DNA from: Clostridia bacterium
GTDB lineage: Bacteria > Bacillota > Clostridia > UBA1381
NCBI GenBank assembly: GCA_900756545.1
Contig: CAAEKO010000025.1
Location: 1 to 34,602, forward strand
Length of the DNA stretch: 34,602 nt
Direction of reading: 5' to 3'
The notes beneath the pieces are model-generated. The model was not told where the DNA came from. It saw nothing but the letters and a program-made list of their open reading frames with translations, and ran no database searches. The position numbers and the translations under genes were made by a program. Position 1 is the first letter of the stretch; each line of letters starts with the position of its first letter. Positions 22,251 through 31,435 of this stretch are shown here, piece by piece.

Positions 22251-24221
22251 TTATGAATTATACAGGAACAGCAGCGGCAAAAATAATCCGCCCTGCACGG
22301 TTCTATTCTGAAAACCAACCTGCTCCGGCGTTTTGGTTTCATACCAGTCTGTAAATGGAACCCGGTCAGGCATATCACAGATTAATTCCCACATGGCATC
22401 AATTACCATTTTGCGGTAATCTGCATTATCAGTCAAACAGGCCGTCCACATTTGCCAGTCGCTTTTTGTATAATTCATACGGGAATCTAACGGGATTCCA
22501 TATTTATTCATTTTGCTTTTATAAAATTCAACTTCAGATTTAAATACCTTTTTATCAAAAATACCAAGCTTCAGATATCGGTCCCATACAAGGTTATATT
22601 TCAAACTCCAGGTATCCGCCTGGTCAAATACAAGGCGGTAGTGTCCGCCGGCTTCCGCTTTTTGTTCCCATTTTCTGGCATATTTCTTTGCAGCTGCGGT
22701 ATAGCCGCTGCCATCCTCTCCCATTTTATCAAGTATAGAACCCCAGGCTGCAATTGCTAGTATTCCTTTTACCGACAAATTACAGTTATGTGCCAGCCGT
22801 CCCGCAAAGTCATCCGTGCATAACTGATATCCCGGGTCAAAACCAGTTTGTACAAGATAATCCGCCCATTTTCCTAACATCTCCTTGTGTTCCTGCGCAT
22901 ATTGCGTGCTGCTTTCACGTTTACAAATTGCTCCCACGCATAACAGCATATTTCCACATTCTTCTACCGGCATCTGCATATTCTCTTTTATTATGCGCAG
23001 CTTTTTGTCAAATCCATACACCTGTCCGTTTGCAAGCGGATATCTGCCCACATCATGCGGCGCAAACAAAAAATTCCATCCATAATTCTCAGCATAGGCA
23101 AACACGGGATTCAGCATTCCCTTCACAAGCTCCGGATTTAACAGCAAAAACATCGGCATAGACGGATAAGTGACGTCTACAGTTCCCATACAACCGTTGC
23201 TTGCACATTCCTTGGAAAAAAACAAGAGCCTCCCATCCTTTTGTACGAGCTTGTGCGCCGCAATAACCTGTCGGTATACAAGTGCCGTTATATCGGCATA
23301 TTTCCTGCTGATTTTGATTGCGCCGTCAAGAAGCTGCTTGTCAAATTGTTCACATTTTCCCTTTATAATATCATATGTGGCAATTGCGTTTTTTACCTCA
23401 CGGTCGAAGCTGCCTTCATCCTCATACCAATATGGGCGCAATTTTTCACCAAAGAATTCCACGGCGTAAATATCGTTATAGGCTACTACAATAAAATCCT
23501 CTACAGCAGATATGTTTGGGTATTCTCTTACACATGCAATAGATGGGTAATCATCCGATACCTGTACAAAACCCTCGTTCAACACAGTAAAATCCTTATT
23601 TGCAAGAAAATTCCGTTTGTCCTCTCCCTTTAACGCCATATATTGTGCTCCCGGCGCGGCAATATGCAGCCATCCCCACTCTATTGTAACCAAATCGCCG
23701 CTTCTTTTTAAAACGTCCCTGCCGCCTTTGCCGCAAAATATGGAATAATCATTCCGTCCAAGCGCAACGGTATCATTGATATCATGAACGCAGCATTCCA
23801 TCCCTATATCAAAATACATCCTAATGTTATGTTTTTTATCGTCTTTCACCTTTATTGCGTAGCTGATATAAGATACCGGGCGCGTCATTAAGGCTAAATC
23901 ATCCACAAGCAGGGGTGTGATAAACTTTAATGTAAGACAGACAAGTTCATTTTCAAACTCATATAATGTCGTGGTAGGCAGTACGATTACACGGCTTTGC
24001 TTTAAGCAGACCGGTCCGCGTAAATATTTCCTGTTATCTGCCCAAACGCTGCCCATGAACCCAAACCATATACCATCTATCTCCAAGAAACCGCTCATCG
24101 GATTTCGTATACCGCTCCAGTGCCGCGTTGGACTATCATACAACTGGTCTGAAAAGGACCAGATATTGAAATATGGGTCGACGGTGATCAGCGGAATTGC
24201 GGTAGGCCTAAATCTTTTCAT
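22251..24221 (-). CDS. DUF4965/GtaA-family (glutaminase A-like) protein, cytosolic
   Basis: About 656 aa. It has an N-terminal block typical of DUF4964/DUF5127 (PLITVDPYFNIWSFSD, TRHWSGIRNPMSGFLEIDG), then the six-hairpin DUF4965/DUF1793 barrel (RQVIAAHKLVQ, APHDVGRYPLANGQVYGFD, MPVEECGNMLL, YNLVWDRYLKLGIF, PLDSRMNYTKSDWQMWTA, PFTDWYET). Fungal members are secreted glutaminases. Here no signal peptide is present, so it would act in the cytosol, and the fold resembles glycosidase barrels. The function in this operon is unknown; hydrolysis of a glycoside or amide intermediate is possible. ATG 24221 has AAAGGAG upstream. It is the last gene of the GRE operon, 18 bp after the GRE stop. Confidence 0.85.
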   Translation of the reverse strand: MKRFRPTAIPLITVDPYFNIWSFSDQLYDSPTRHWSGIRNPMSGFLEIDGIWFGFMGSVWADNRKYLRGPVCLKQSRVIVLPTTTLYEFENELVCLTLKFITPLLVDDLALMTRPVSYISYAIKVKDDKKHNIRMYFDIGMECCVHDINDTVALGRNDYSIFCGKGGRDVLKRSGDLVTIEWGWLHIAAPGAQYMALKGEDKRNFLANKDFTVLNEGFVQVSDDYPSIACVREYPNISAVEDFIVVAYNDIYAVEFFGEKLRPYWYEDEGSFDREVKNAIATYDIIKGKCEQFDKQLLDGAIKISRKYADITALVYRQVIAAHKLVQKDGRLLFFSKECASNGCMGTVDVTYPSMPMFLLLNPELVKGMLNPVFAYAENYGWNFLFAPHDVGRYPLANGQVYGFDKKLRIIKENMQMPVEECGNMLLCVGAICKRESSTQYAQEHKEMLGKWADYLVQTGFDPGYQLCTDDFAGRLAHNCNLSVKGILAIAAWGSILDKMGEDGSGYTAAAKKYARKWEQKAEAGGHYRLVFDQADTWSLKYNLVWDRYLKLGIFDKKVFKSEVEFYKSKMNKYGIPLDSRMNYTKSDWQMWTACLTDNADYRKMVIDAMWELICDMPDRVPFTDWYETKTPEQVGFQNRTVQGGLFLPLLFLYNS

Positions 24222-24239
24222 AATATGTCTCCTTTCCAT

Positions 24240-26456
24240 TCAATTTCCTTGTAAAAACCGGTCTATAACAAGCTGTCTAAACCCGGGTGACAGACTTGCA
24301 AAATATGCAGTAAATCCGGTAACGCGCACCACTAGATCCGGATAAAGCTCCGGATTCTCGTTTGCGGCCAGCAGCTTTTCGCCGTCTAAAATATTGATAT
24401 TCACCAATGTTCCTCCCTGCCGGAAATGCGTTTCAATCAGATTTAGCACAACGTCCACTCCGCCATCCATGTCTGAAAGCTGTGGGTCGAACTCAAGCTG
24501 CAACGGCGCCGTATTGCCATATCCGCACTGAACGGCGGCAATACCGCTAGCCTGGGCTGTTACTGCGCCATCTGTGCGGAAATGCGGATTCGGATTTGCG
24601 CCGTGGGAAATAGGCTCTCCCGCCCGCCTTCCATTTGGCGTAGCCCCCACCTTAGAACCGTATTCAATGGTTCGCGCCCAGGAGAACCAGCCCGGAATCA
24701 ACAGTCTGCCTCCTGGCATACTTTGCGCTCGCAGCAGCCGGACCCAGCTTTGTGTCAGCTTCTTTGCCCACGCGTCCGAAACCGTGCCTCCATGACAAAA
24801 TTTTGGTGCGCTTTGCAAAATCGCCCGGATTCTTTCATTTTGAAAATTGTCCTCTATCGCCTGGAACACCGTATCCCAGGAGATCACGCCCTCCTTTTCC
24901 ACTCTTGTTTCCAAAGCGCCGAAGGAATCCGCCACCACAGCAAGGCCGGCGCCATCCACACCAATTGTATAAAATTCCGCACACTGGGAGATATCCTCCC
25001 CCTGCTCAAGCGTATTCTTCATCATAAGATTCATAATAAGCTCCGGTGTAACCTCCCACACATGATCTAAATGCAGGTTTATACCCGCGGCAGTAATTTC
25101 AACCGCCTTTTTCAGGTGGTGCTCATAAAGGTCAAACAGTATTTCTGTACTTTTAACCTTTTCCCGCCTCAAATCCTTCAGTGCCTCCTCAAATACCTTG
25201 GCAATATTGATTTTTACCGTGTCGTTCATCGGAAATTCCCGCCCCGGTACGCACATCCAATTACAACCTACTGCAATACGCTCCCGGGCGCTTTTTTTGT
25301 CAATACCGTTTCGCATATAGCCCTCCGCCAGCGCTTTATCATTGCAGAATCGCGGCCATCCGTTTTTGTTCTTCAAAAGATAGTATACAGCCTTTTTCAC
25401 AAAGTTTTTGTCACAATTTTCATGCATCCTTACCGTCAGATTGCAGCTGATATTGATCGCATCCGCCGCCTCTAAAATCAAGTATGATAAATGGTTTGTC
25501 ATGTCCCGGTCATTTTCATCCACACCCGAAATCTGATAATAATGCGGATCTATCAATAATAGATTTGCAATCAAAAATTTTGCCGTTTCATCGTCAAGCA
25601 CACCGTTTTCTACATCCCGTTCGTAATATGGATATAGAAGCACATCCATCTGAAAGCCCGCGCCGTCACGAGTATAAATTCTAGACGCGCAGTTAAAAAA
25701 AGCCGTCCACTGACACACCTCGTGGAAGGTTGCAGGCGGATTATACCGGATATTTTGGCAAATGGTTTTCATTTTCTGAAGGCTTTGACAAATTTCAGGC
25801 CTCACTTCATTTTCTAAAAGCTGTCCGATTTTTTCAATGTGCCTGTCGATAAACGCAATAATCGCAAGCACGCATCGTTCTTCAGCATTGTAAAATTCCG
25901 CTTTATCGGGATTGATTTTCCTAAACTTCGCAATTTTCTCCAGTAACCCGCCAAAACCAAGGGAAAATCCGATTTGATAATCGCAGGCAAAATGCGCGTC
26001 GCTGTCAATACCGCTGGTTATGTTGTATTTTTCCTGCAAAGGCTTTAACTCCTCATATGGAAACCGCGCCTCATCCCAGCGCATGCTCCACTGTTCTGTG
26101 AGGCCATTTTCAAAAAACATATGATTTTTACTTGAATTTTTCAGCCGTTCGGGCATAAAATGCAGATCGCCCCGGTAATTTACCAGCATATCCCGCCATC
26201 GGCCGCATAGCATTTCCATAGGATCCACATACGGCTCATGAGCCCGCAGCAATCGGCAGAAATTTTCACACATTCCATCATAACCGTAAAAGCTTCCGTT
26301 TGCGCTGTTATACCACATCTCCACATGATATCCGTCTGGAAGCGGAACTGTTCCAAAATCGTCAAGGTCCGTATAACCGTTCTGCTCCTTTTTTTCTAAG
26401 GTATGCCGGATTTTTGTTTCCCGCATGGATTTTAATCGCTCAGCGTATGTAAGCAT
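24240..26456 (-). CDS. Glycyl radical enzyme (pyruvate formate-lyase-like), unknown substrate
   Basis: Oxygen-sensitive radical enzyme of 738 aa. The C-terminal glycyl radical motif is RVTGFTAYF with Gly714, and the barrel signature SGVDENDRDMTNHLSYLILEA is intact. The thiyl cysteine is expected at Cys398 in AVGCNWMCVPG. Dehydratase, decarboxylase and sulfo-lyase members have GCxE with a Glu base two residues after Cys, and PFL has two adjacent Cys. Here the +2 residue is Trp and a second Cys follows at 402. It therefore fits none of the classes I know. The activase gene overlaps its start by 17 bp. AAGGAG precedes ATG 26456. Confidence 0.93.
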   Translation of the reverse strand: MLTYAERLKSMRETKIRHTLEKKEQNGYTDLDDFGTVPLPDGYHVEMWYNSANGSFYGYDGMCENFCRLLRAHEPYVDPMEMLCGRWRDMLVNYRGDLHFMPERLKNSSKNHMFFENGLTEQWSMRWDEARFPYEELKPLQEKYNITSGIDSDAHFACDYQIGFSLGFGGLLEKIAKFRKINPDKAEFYNAEERCVLAIIAFIDRHIEKIGQLLENEVRPEICQSLQKMKTICQNIRYNPPATFHEVCQWTAFFNCASRIYTRDGAGFQMDVLLYPYYERDVENGVLDDETAKFLIANLLLIDPHYYQISGVDENDRDMTNHLSYLILEAADAINISCNLTVRMHENCDKNFVKKAVYYLLKNKNGWPRFCNDKALAEGYMRNGIDKKSARERIAVGCNWMCVPGREFPMNDTVKINIAKVFEEALKDLRREKVKSTEILFDLYEHHLKKAVEITAAGINLHLDHVWEVTPELIMNLMMKNTLEQGEDISQCAEFYTIGVDGAGLAVVADSFGALETRVEKEGVISWDTVFQAIEDNFQNERIRAILQSAPKFCHGGTVSDAWAKKLTQSWVRLLRAQSMPGGRLLIPGWFSWARTIEYGSKVGATPNGRRAGEPISHGANPNPHFRTDGAVTAQASGIAAVQCGYGNTAPLQLEFDPQLSDMDGGVDVVLNLIETHFRQGGTLVNINILDGEKLLAANENPELYPDLVVRVTGFTAYFASLSPGFRQLVIDRFLQGN

Positions 26457-27210
26457 ATTGTTGCAACTCCTTCATATATTCCGGTTTCGGTACGGAAAAG
26501 CCGTCCGCTTCAATACCCAACGCAGCGCGCTTCGCCCTGCCCATTGGATGGTATGGCATAAGCGTATAGCTCTTCACATGATTAAGCTTCTGTAAAAAAT
26601 TAGATATTTTATCAATCTCCTGACGAATCCCCGGTACTACAGGCGTTCTGGCAACGATGGGGACATCCAGGGCATCCAGCATTTGAAAATGCGCTTTGAT
26701 TGCTTCATTGCCAGCGCCTGTGTATTGCTTATGTACGCTGCTGTCCCAAATTTTGAAATCCGCTATTACCAGATCAAACCGCCGTAAAACCGCTTTATCA
26801 AAACAGATCAGTGATGTTTCCACCGCGCAGTGTATATTTTCCCGCCTGCATAAATCAACCACGGCCTGCAAAAATTCCTTTTGTGCCAGCGGCTCCCCGC
26901 CGGAGAATGTCACACCGCCGCCGCGTTTGTAATAGTCGCGGTCCAGGAGAATGTCGTCGAGCAGTTCCTCCGGGGTATACTCTTTGCCGCATAAAACTCT
27001 GGCGCCGGAATAGCAGCCGTCTTTACACTGCCCGCAGCCGATACACCGATTCGGGTAAAGCATTACCTGGGGCATAAAGCTGATACACTCCGGATTGTGG
27101 CACCAGGCACAGTGCAGTGGACAGCCTTTGAAAAACACCGTTGTCCGGATTCCCGGCCCATCGTGCACGGAGCCGTGTTGAATATCAGCAATCAGTCCTT
27201 TGCACTTCAC
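26440..27210 (-). CDS. Glycyl-radical enzyme activating enzyme (radical SAM)
   Basis: Generates the glycyl radical on the neighbouring enzyme using SAM and a reduced 4Fe-4S cluster. The 256-aa protein has the radical-SAM motif CPLHCAWC (Cys30, 34, 37), a ferredoxin-type insert CIGCGQCKDGC (Cys56, 59, 62, 66) and the SAM-binding GGEP stretch. Most non-PFL activases carry two inserted clusters. Only one complete set is visible here, making it intermediate between PflA (none) and the dehydratase activases. GTG 27210 has AGGAGG upstream. Its start overlaps the upstream gene by 26 bp and its end overlaps the GRE. Confidence 0.93.
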   Translation of the reverse strand: MKCKGLIADIQHGSVHDGPGIRTTVFFKGCPLHCAWCHNPECISFMPQVMLYPNRCIGCGQCKDGCYSGARVLCGKEYTPEELLDDILLDRDYYKRGGGVTFSGGEPLAQKEFLQAVVDLCRRENIHCAVETSLICFDKAVLRRFDLVIADFKIWDSSVHKQYTGAGNEAIKAHFQMLDALDVPIVARTPVVPGIRQEIDKISNFLQKLNHVKSYTLMPYHPMGRAKRAALGIEADGFSVPKPEYMKELQQYAYIR

Positions 27211-28306
27211 AGATTTCCTCCTCTCTTCCGCTTTGGGTGCTGGTGATCACCGCGTCCAGCATGGCCATAATTTCGGCATTTTTATTCAGTGTGAGCATAG
27301 GGTGTATGGGTGTGCCCTTTTTTCTATGGCTTGCATAGTGCCAGGGCATATTGAAAAACGCGCTGCCTGTTTCAAATTCAGGAATTTCGATTACATTCCC
27401 ATAACAGTTATATGCGGCAACGCCGGGATTCTGCTCCGCCCCGCCCGTACACAGTATTACACCCTCGGTACAAACCACCATAGGTCCGGAGGGTATGACG
27501 ATCCTCGGCGTGGTCCAGGTGCCCTCAATCACCGACAATCCGTTCTCATGCCTGATCACGGCAGTATAATTATCCTCAATATCACCGTATGGCGTGTTAA
27601 CGTTGGAACCACTTGCAATTACGCTTTTCTGGCGATCACCCATGAACCATTTTGAAAAAAAGCATCCATAACAGCCAATATCCAGAATTACGCCGCCTCC
27701 TAGCTTTTTTTTGTACCACCAGGTTTGGCCGCGCTGTACATCCGACATCTCGTCAGCATCATCTGATACGCCCCTGTGCTTTGCCCCTTTTCCTAAAGGG
27801 CCGGTATGACCATTGATATATCGCAGTTTCAGTGGTTCTCCTACCAGTCTTTCATCCAACGCCGCCTTCATTTTATGTAAATAAGGTCTCCACATGACGG
27901 GCCAATTTACAACTGCTTCGATACCATACCAGTTCACGGTGTTTTGTATACGCTTAGCCTCCGCAAGACTCGCGGCTATGGGTTTTTCAATAGACACATG
28001 AACCCCACGCCGAGCGCACTCTTCGACAACCTCCGGCTTAACGCTGTTTTCCGTCATGATAAACGCAATATCTGGTTTTTCCTTATCCAGCATACTGCGG
28101 TAATCGTCGTAAACTTTACCGCAATACTTATCTCTCACGTTTTTCAAATTCCAGCCAAGGGTATACCGGAAATTTAAGTTCTTTCCTTCATTTCCCGGCA
28201 AATCTGCCACAGCCACAAGCGTAAAATCCGGCTGTTCACTAATGTAAAGCGCCACTTCATTTACATGCATATGGGCAAATCCGATAATGACAGCTTTAAG
28301 CTTCAT
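27185..28306 (-). CDS. Gfo/Idh/MocA-family oxidoreductase (third of the operon)
   Basis: NAD(P)-dependent oxidoreductase of about 373 aa. The N-terminal Rossmann fold begins KAVIIGFAHMHVN, the catalytic lysine motif EKP is present in VHVSIEKPIAA, and the second-domain signature is DIGCYGCFFSKW (Tyr/Cys type instead of DxGxHxxD). Substrates of the family are usually sugars, inositols or their 3-keto derivatives. I chose ATG 28306 with AGAGGTG upstream; the TTG two codons earlier lies on the SD. It overlaps the preceding gene by 11 bp and the activase by 26 bp. Confidence 0.9.
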   Translation of the reverse strand: MKLKAVIIGFAHMHVNEVALYISEQPDFTLVAVADLPGNEGKNLNFRYTLGWNLKNVRDKYCGKVYDDYRSMLDKEKPDIAFIMTENSVKPEVVEECARRGVHVSIEKPIAASLAEAKRIQNTVNWYGIEAVVNWPVMWRPYLHKMKAALDERLVGEPLKLRYINGHTGPLGKGAKHRGVSDDADEMSDVQRGQTWWYKKKLGGGVILDIGCYGCFFSKWFMGDRQKSVIASGSNVNTPYGDIEDNYTAVIRHENGLSVIEGTWTTPRIVIPSGPMVVCTEGVILCTGGAEQNPGVAAYNCYGNVIEIPEFETGSAFFNMPWHYASHRKKGTPIHPMLTLNKNAEIMAMLDAVITSTQSGREEEICEVQRTDC

Positions 28307-29372
28307 TGGCAAACACCTCTCTCCCGGCTTCTGCCGACTGATAAAATAATTCTAAAATCCGAGCCACATTCAATGTTTCCGCCGGGCGGACAAAAGGCTC
28401 CGTCCGGCCTTTCATAGCCTTTAACAGATTATCTGCCAGATAGATATGCCCGGCGAAGGGAGACATGTATTGTAACGGCACCGTCTTCAGGGTTTCCTCT
28501 CCATGCTCCCCAGTATAAATTTTACAAGCAGGAATATCCAGGCCTGCTTTCTTGCTTACTAATCGTATATCGGAAGCCTCAGGCATATTCGATGCCCAAG
28601 CCACCTTAAAGTTTACGCTGGCGCCGTTTTCAAAGTTTAGTCTCCCACAGGCAAAATCCTCCACGTCCATTTCCGCCGGATCAAAGGGGATTGCGTTTTT
28701 CACCTCGCCCGCCAAATCGCCGCTCCCCCTTAAAGAGCCTATCTCGCATTGATGGTTCCGACCTAAGGAAGCGCAAACCGATTTAATTTTCGGATTGCCC
28801 ATGAGCCATACAAGCGCGTCTACCATGTGTACACCGATATCAACAAATGCGCCGCCGCAGCTGATGTTTTTCATATGAAAGGCGCCCCAGGCCGGAATTC
28901 CTCTTCTTCTGATCCGTGAAAATTCACCGTAATAAATGGTATCCAACCCTCCGCTTTCAATAAACGTTTTTGCCGCAAGCCGGTCAGGAGTGAAGCGCAT
29001 ACTCTGACACGCCATTAAAAGCCGCTTATTTTTCTTTGCATAAGTAAACATCTCCATGGCGTCGGCATAAGTAAATGCCATTGGTTTTTCACAAAGGACA
29101 TGGGCACCATATTCCAAGGCCATGATCGTATATTCTTTGTGATAACAATTTGGCACGCATACTGATACCACATCTGGCTTCTGTTTTTTTAGCATTTTTT
29201 CGGGGTTTGTAAAATAATACGGAACGCCATACCTCCGGGCAGTTTCCCGGGCGGCAGCTTCGTTGATATCACAAACCCCCGTAATCCTGAAATCCTCCGG
29301 GAAGGTGCGGTATGCTGGGATATGGGCACTGTTTGCAATCATGCCGCAGCTAATAATACATACATTAAACAT
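28296..29372 (-). CDS. Gfo/Idh/MocA-family oxidoreductase (second of the operon)
   Basis: A 358-aa NAD(P)-dependent oxidoreductase and the most canonical of the three: EKP in AHVLCEKPMAF and DIGVHMVDALVWLMG, matching DxGxHxxD. The Rossmann start is VCIISCGMIANSAHIPAYR, with a CGMIA variant of the GxGxxA loop. GAGGTG precedes ATG 29372, which overlaps the end of the TIM-barrel gene by 8 bp. A sugar alcohol or hexose oxidation/reduction is the likely type of reaction. Confidence 0.92.
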   Translation of the reverse strand: MFNVCIISCGMIANSAHIPAYRTFPEDFRITGVCDINEAAARETARRYGVPYYFTNPEKMLKKQKPDVVSVCVPNCYHKEYTIMALEYGAHVLCEKPMAFTYADAMEMFTYAKKNKRLLMACQSMRFTPDRLAAKTFIESGGLDTIYYGEFSRIRRRGIPAWGAFHMKNISCGGAFVDIGVHMVDALVWLMGNPKIKSVCASLGRNHQCEIGSLRGSGDLAGEVKNAIPFDPAEMDVEDFACGRLNFENGASVNFKVAWASNMPEASDIRLVSKKAGLDIPACKIYTGEHGEETLKTVPLQYMSPFAGHIYLADNLLKAMKGRTEPFVRPAETLNVARILELFYQSAEAGREVFANEA

Positions 29373-30147
29373 TTTCCACCTCTTTCAAAAATCCAAGGGT
29401 TTCGCCGTCTGGCTTTGTGGCCCTGTACTCCAATCCGAAATAGCCGTCATAAGCGGTTTTGGTGATTGCTCGGAATATATCGGAATAATCCACGTCACCA
29501 ATGTCCGGTTCATGTCTGCCAGGGCAGCCGGCCACATGGAAATGGCCGATAATATCAATATTCTCACAAACTTTTTCTAAAGAAAAATCTCCCATTCTAT
29601 GTTGATGGTATATATCATAAAGCACTTTTATGTAAGGGCTTTCCAATCCGCGCACAAGCGAAAATATCGGGCCCATATAAGGCATGGAATACCCTGGCCG
29701 GTCAATATTGTTCAGCGGCTCAATCACAAGCCTAACCTCTTCCGCCTCCAGTATAGGTATTGCCGCAGTAAGGCATTTTATAATATTTTTTTCGTTATAC
29801 GCGTTATTTTCGCCGATTAAAACGATCATGGCCTCGGCGTTTAGTCTTTTATAAACCGGTATACTTTCCCGCAGCGCCCTAATAAACTCCTCTGCTCTGC
29901 CGTCATTCAAGATTCCTCTTGACAAGTCGTAAGATAATCCCTTATCCCGGCTGTCTATATTGAAAACTGAAACCTTGCTGCCGGCGTTCACAATTTTGTC
30001 AATATCCTTATTGCTCCATTTCCAAAACTCCACGGTTTCTATACCATATTTTTTTGCTTCCGGTATTCTTTGATAAAAATCACAATAGGTAAACATCATA
30101 TCGATACAAGCACTGATTTTCATGCCGGGCTTCTTTTTATTATTCAT
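29365..30147 (-). CDS. Hydroxypyruvate-isomerase-like TIM-barrel sugar isomerase/epimerase
   Basis: Xylose isomerase-like TIM barrel, 260 aa, closest in pattern to hydroxypyruvate isomerase and 2-oxo-tetronate isomerase: VIEPLNNIDRPGY (Glu143), KVLYDIYHQ (Asp178), FHVAGCPGRHEP (His204, His212) and GLEYRA (Glu240) are the metal and substrate residues. The substrate is not known, and keto-sugar isomerisation or epimerisation is likely. ATG 30147 overlaps the upstream gene's stop (ATGAATAA), a sign of translational coupling. The longer frame to 30198 and the internal ATG 30123 are less likely. Confidence 0.9.
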   Translation of the reverse strand: MNNKKKPGMKISACIDMMFTYCDFYQRIPEAKKYGIETVEFWKWSNKDIDKIVNAGSKVSVFNIDSRDKGLSYDLSRGILNDGRAEEFIRALRESIPVYKRLNAEAMIVLIGENNAYNEKNIIKCLTAAIPILEAEEVRLVIEPLNNIDRPGYSMPYMGPIFSLVRGLESPYIKVLYDIYHQHRMGDFSLEKVCENIDIIGHFHVAGCPGRHEPDIGDVDYSDIFRAITKTAYDGYFGLEYRATKPDGETLGFLKEVENV

Positions 30148-31408
30148 ACTGCAAATCCTCAAAATCAATCGTTTCCCAATCCTCCGGCGCTTGGTCAAAC
30201 TGGGGCAGCTTCAAAAGTGCTCCGCCGTTTACGGCACTTTGATGTGCATAAATTCCGGTCAGCGTATATTGAGCCGCCATCCAGGGATTAACCGGCGGCA
30301 GTTTCCCTGAAATCACCGCCCTTACAAAATCATCTACCAGAAACGCATGAGAGCCATTATGTCCCATCACCGAGTTTACATGAGCGTTCTTCTCAATATC
30401 CAAAAAACTTTTCGGCAACCGACCCAAATCCTGCACGCCGGAATAGCCAGTCATGTACTTATAATCTGTCCTGCCGTCTTCTTCGCGCATGCTTCCTTTG
30501 TCCCGAAGAAAATGAAAGGTGTTGATCTCATCGCTGACCGTTTGGGAGGTGAACTCTCCAGCATATGCGTCATTACGGCTGAATAAATGCTGGTTTCCGC
30601 TGCCCTCATACGCCCCTTTGTCACCGTAAAGGCCTGTGATATAGGAGGTGGGCCGCACCGTACCACATCTTCGGAATTCATTGATCCGGGCGATTCCTCC
30701 CTTTTTCATATGCAGAATAGCTGTTTCATTGCTGAATGGATTATCCCAGTCATTGTTTCCCTCTCCGTAAATGCCGTCGCCTTCCACATCTGTATAACCA
30801 AAGCAAGTCACATCCACAGGATAGTCGTCAATCGCCGAAAACAACATGGACATAGAATGCGTAGAATAATACATGGGCGGAATTCCTGCCACGCGCTTCC
30901 ATGCATCTCCCTGAGCTGCAAAGGAACCGAACATATCAGCAATATCATGGTAGTACTGTGCCTCGCCGTAGACAAATCTGCCAAAACGGCCCTTTTTAAA
31001 CTGTTTTCTGCACCATACCGCACAGGGAAAATAATAACAGGTTTCCGCCATCATATAAATCAGGCGTTTTTTTCTGACCAATTTAAGTATTGCAGCAATT
31101 TCATCCTCTAAAATACCCATAGGCACTGCTGAAAAAACATGTTTTCCCAGCTCCAGCGCTCGAATCACCATAGGTCCATGCTGGTGGCGCTGGGAAAACA
31201 CCCCCACACTGTTGATTTCCGGCTCCTTTTCCAGCATTTCATCATAGCTTTCATACACAGGAATGCCATAGGTACTCTCAATATGCTTTCTTCTTTCCGG
31301 GATAATCTCCGCACCGACCACCTTTCCTACCCGCGGATGGGCAAGCCACAAATCCAGATAGCTTTCCGAAAATTCCCCAAATCCTACTATACCAAGCCGC
31401 ACGTCCAT
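30140..31408 (-). CDS. Gfo/Idh/MocA-family oxidoreductase (first of the operon), EKP lysine missing
   Basis: A 422-aa protein with the family Rossmann start LGIVGFGEFSESYLDLW, longer than its two operon relatives. At the usual EKP position it reads KHVFSAVPMG: residues 94-96 are Ala-Val-Pro, so the catalytic lysine is Val95. The second-domain signature also departs (YYSTHSMSMLFSAID). It may use a different catalytic residue or have lost classical oxidoreductase activity. ATG 31408 has GGGAGG upstream. It is the first gene of the operon, transcribed from 31436-31463. Confidence 0.9.
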   Translation of the reverse strand: MDVRLGIVGFGEFSESYLDLWLAHPRVGKVVGAEIIPERRKHIESTYGIPVYESYDEMLEKEPEINSVGVFSQRHQHGPMVIRALELGKHVFSAVPMGILEDEIAAILKLVRKKRLIYMMAETCYYFPCAVWCRKQFKKGRFGRFVYGEAQYYHDIADMFGSFAAQGDAWKRVAGIPPMYYSTHSMSMLFSAIDDYPVDVTCFGYTDVEGDGIYGEGNNDWDNPFSNETAILHMKKGGIARINEFRRCGTVRPTSYITGLYGDKGAYEGSGNQHLFSRNDAYAGEFTSQTVSDEINTFHFLRDKGSMREEDGRTDYKYMTGYSGVQDLGRLPKSFLDIEKNAHVNSVMGHNGSHAFLVDDFVRAVISGKLPPVNPWMAAQYTLTGIYAHQSAVNGGALLKLPQFDQAPEDWETIDFEDLQYE

Positions 31409-31435
31409 AATCTGCCTCCCTATATTTTTATCTTT

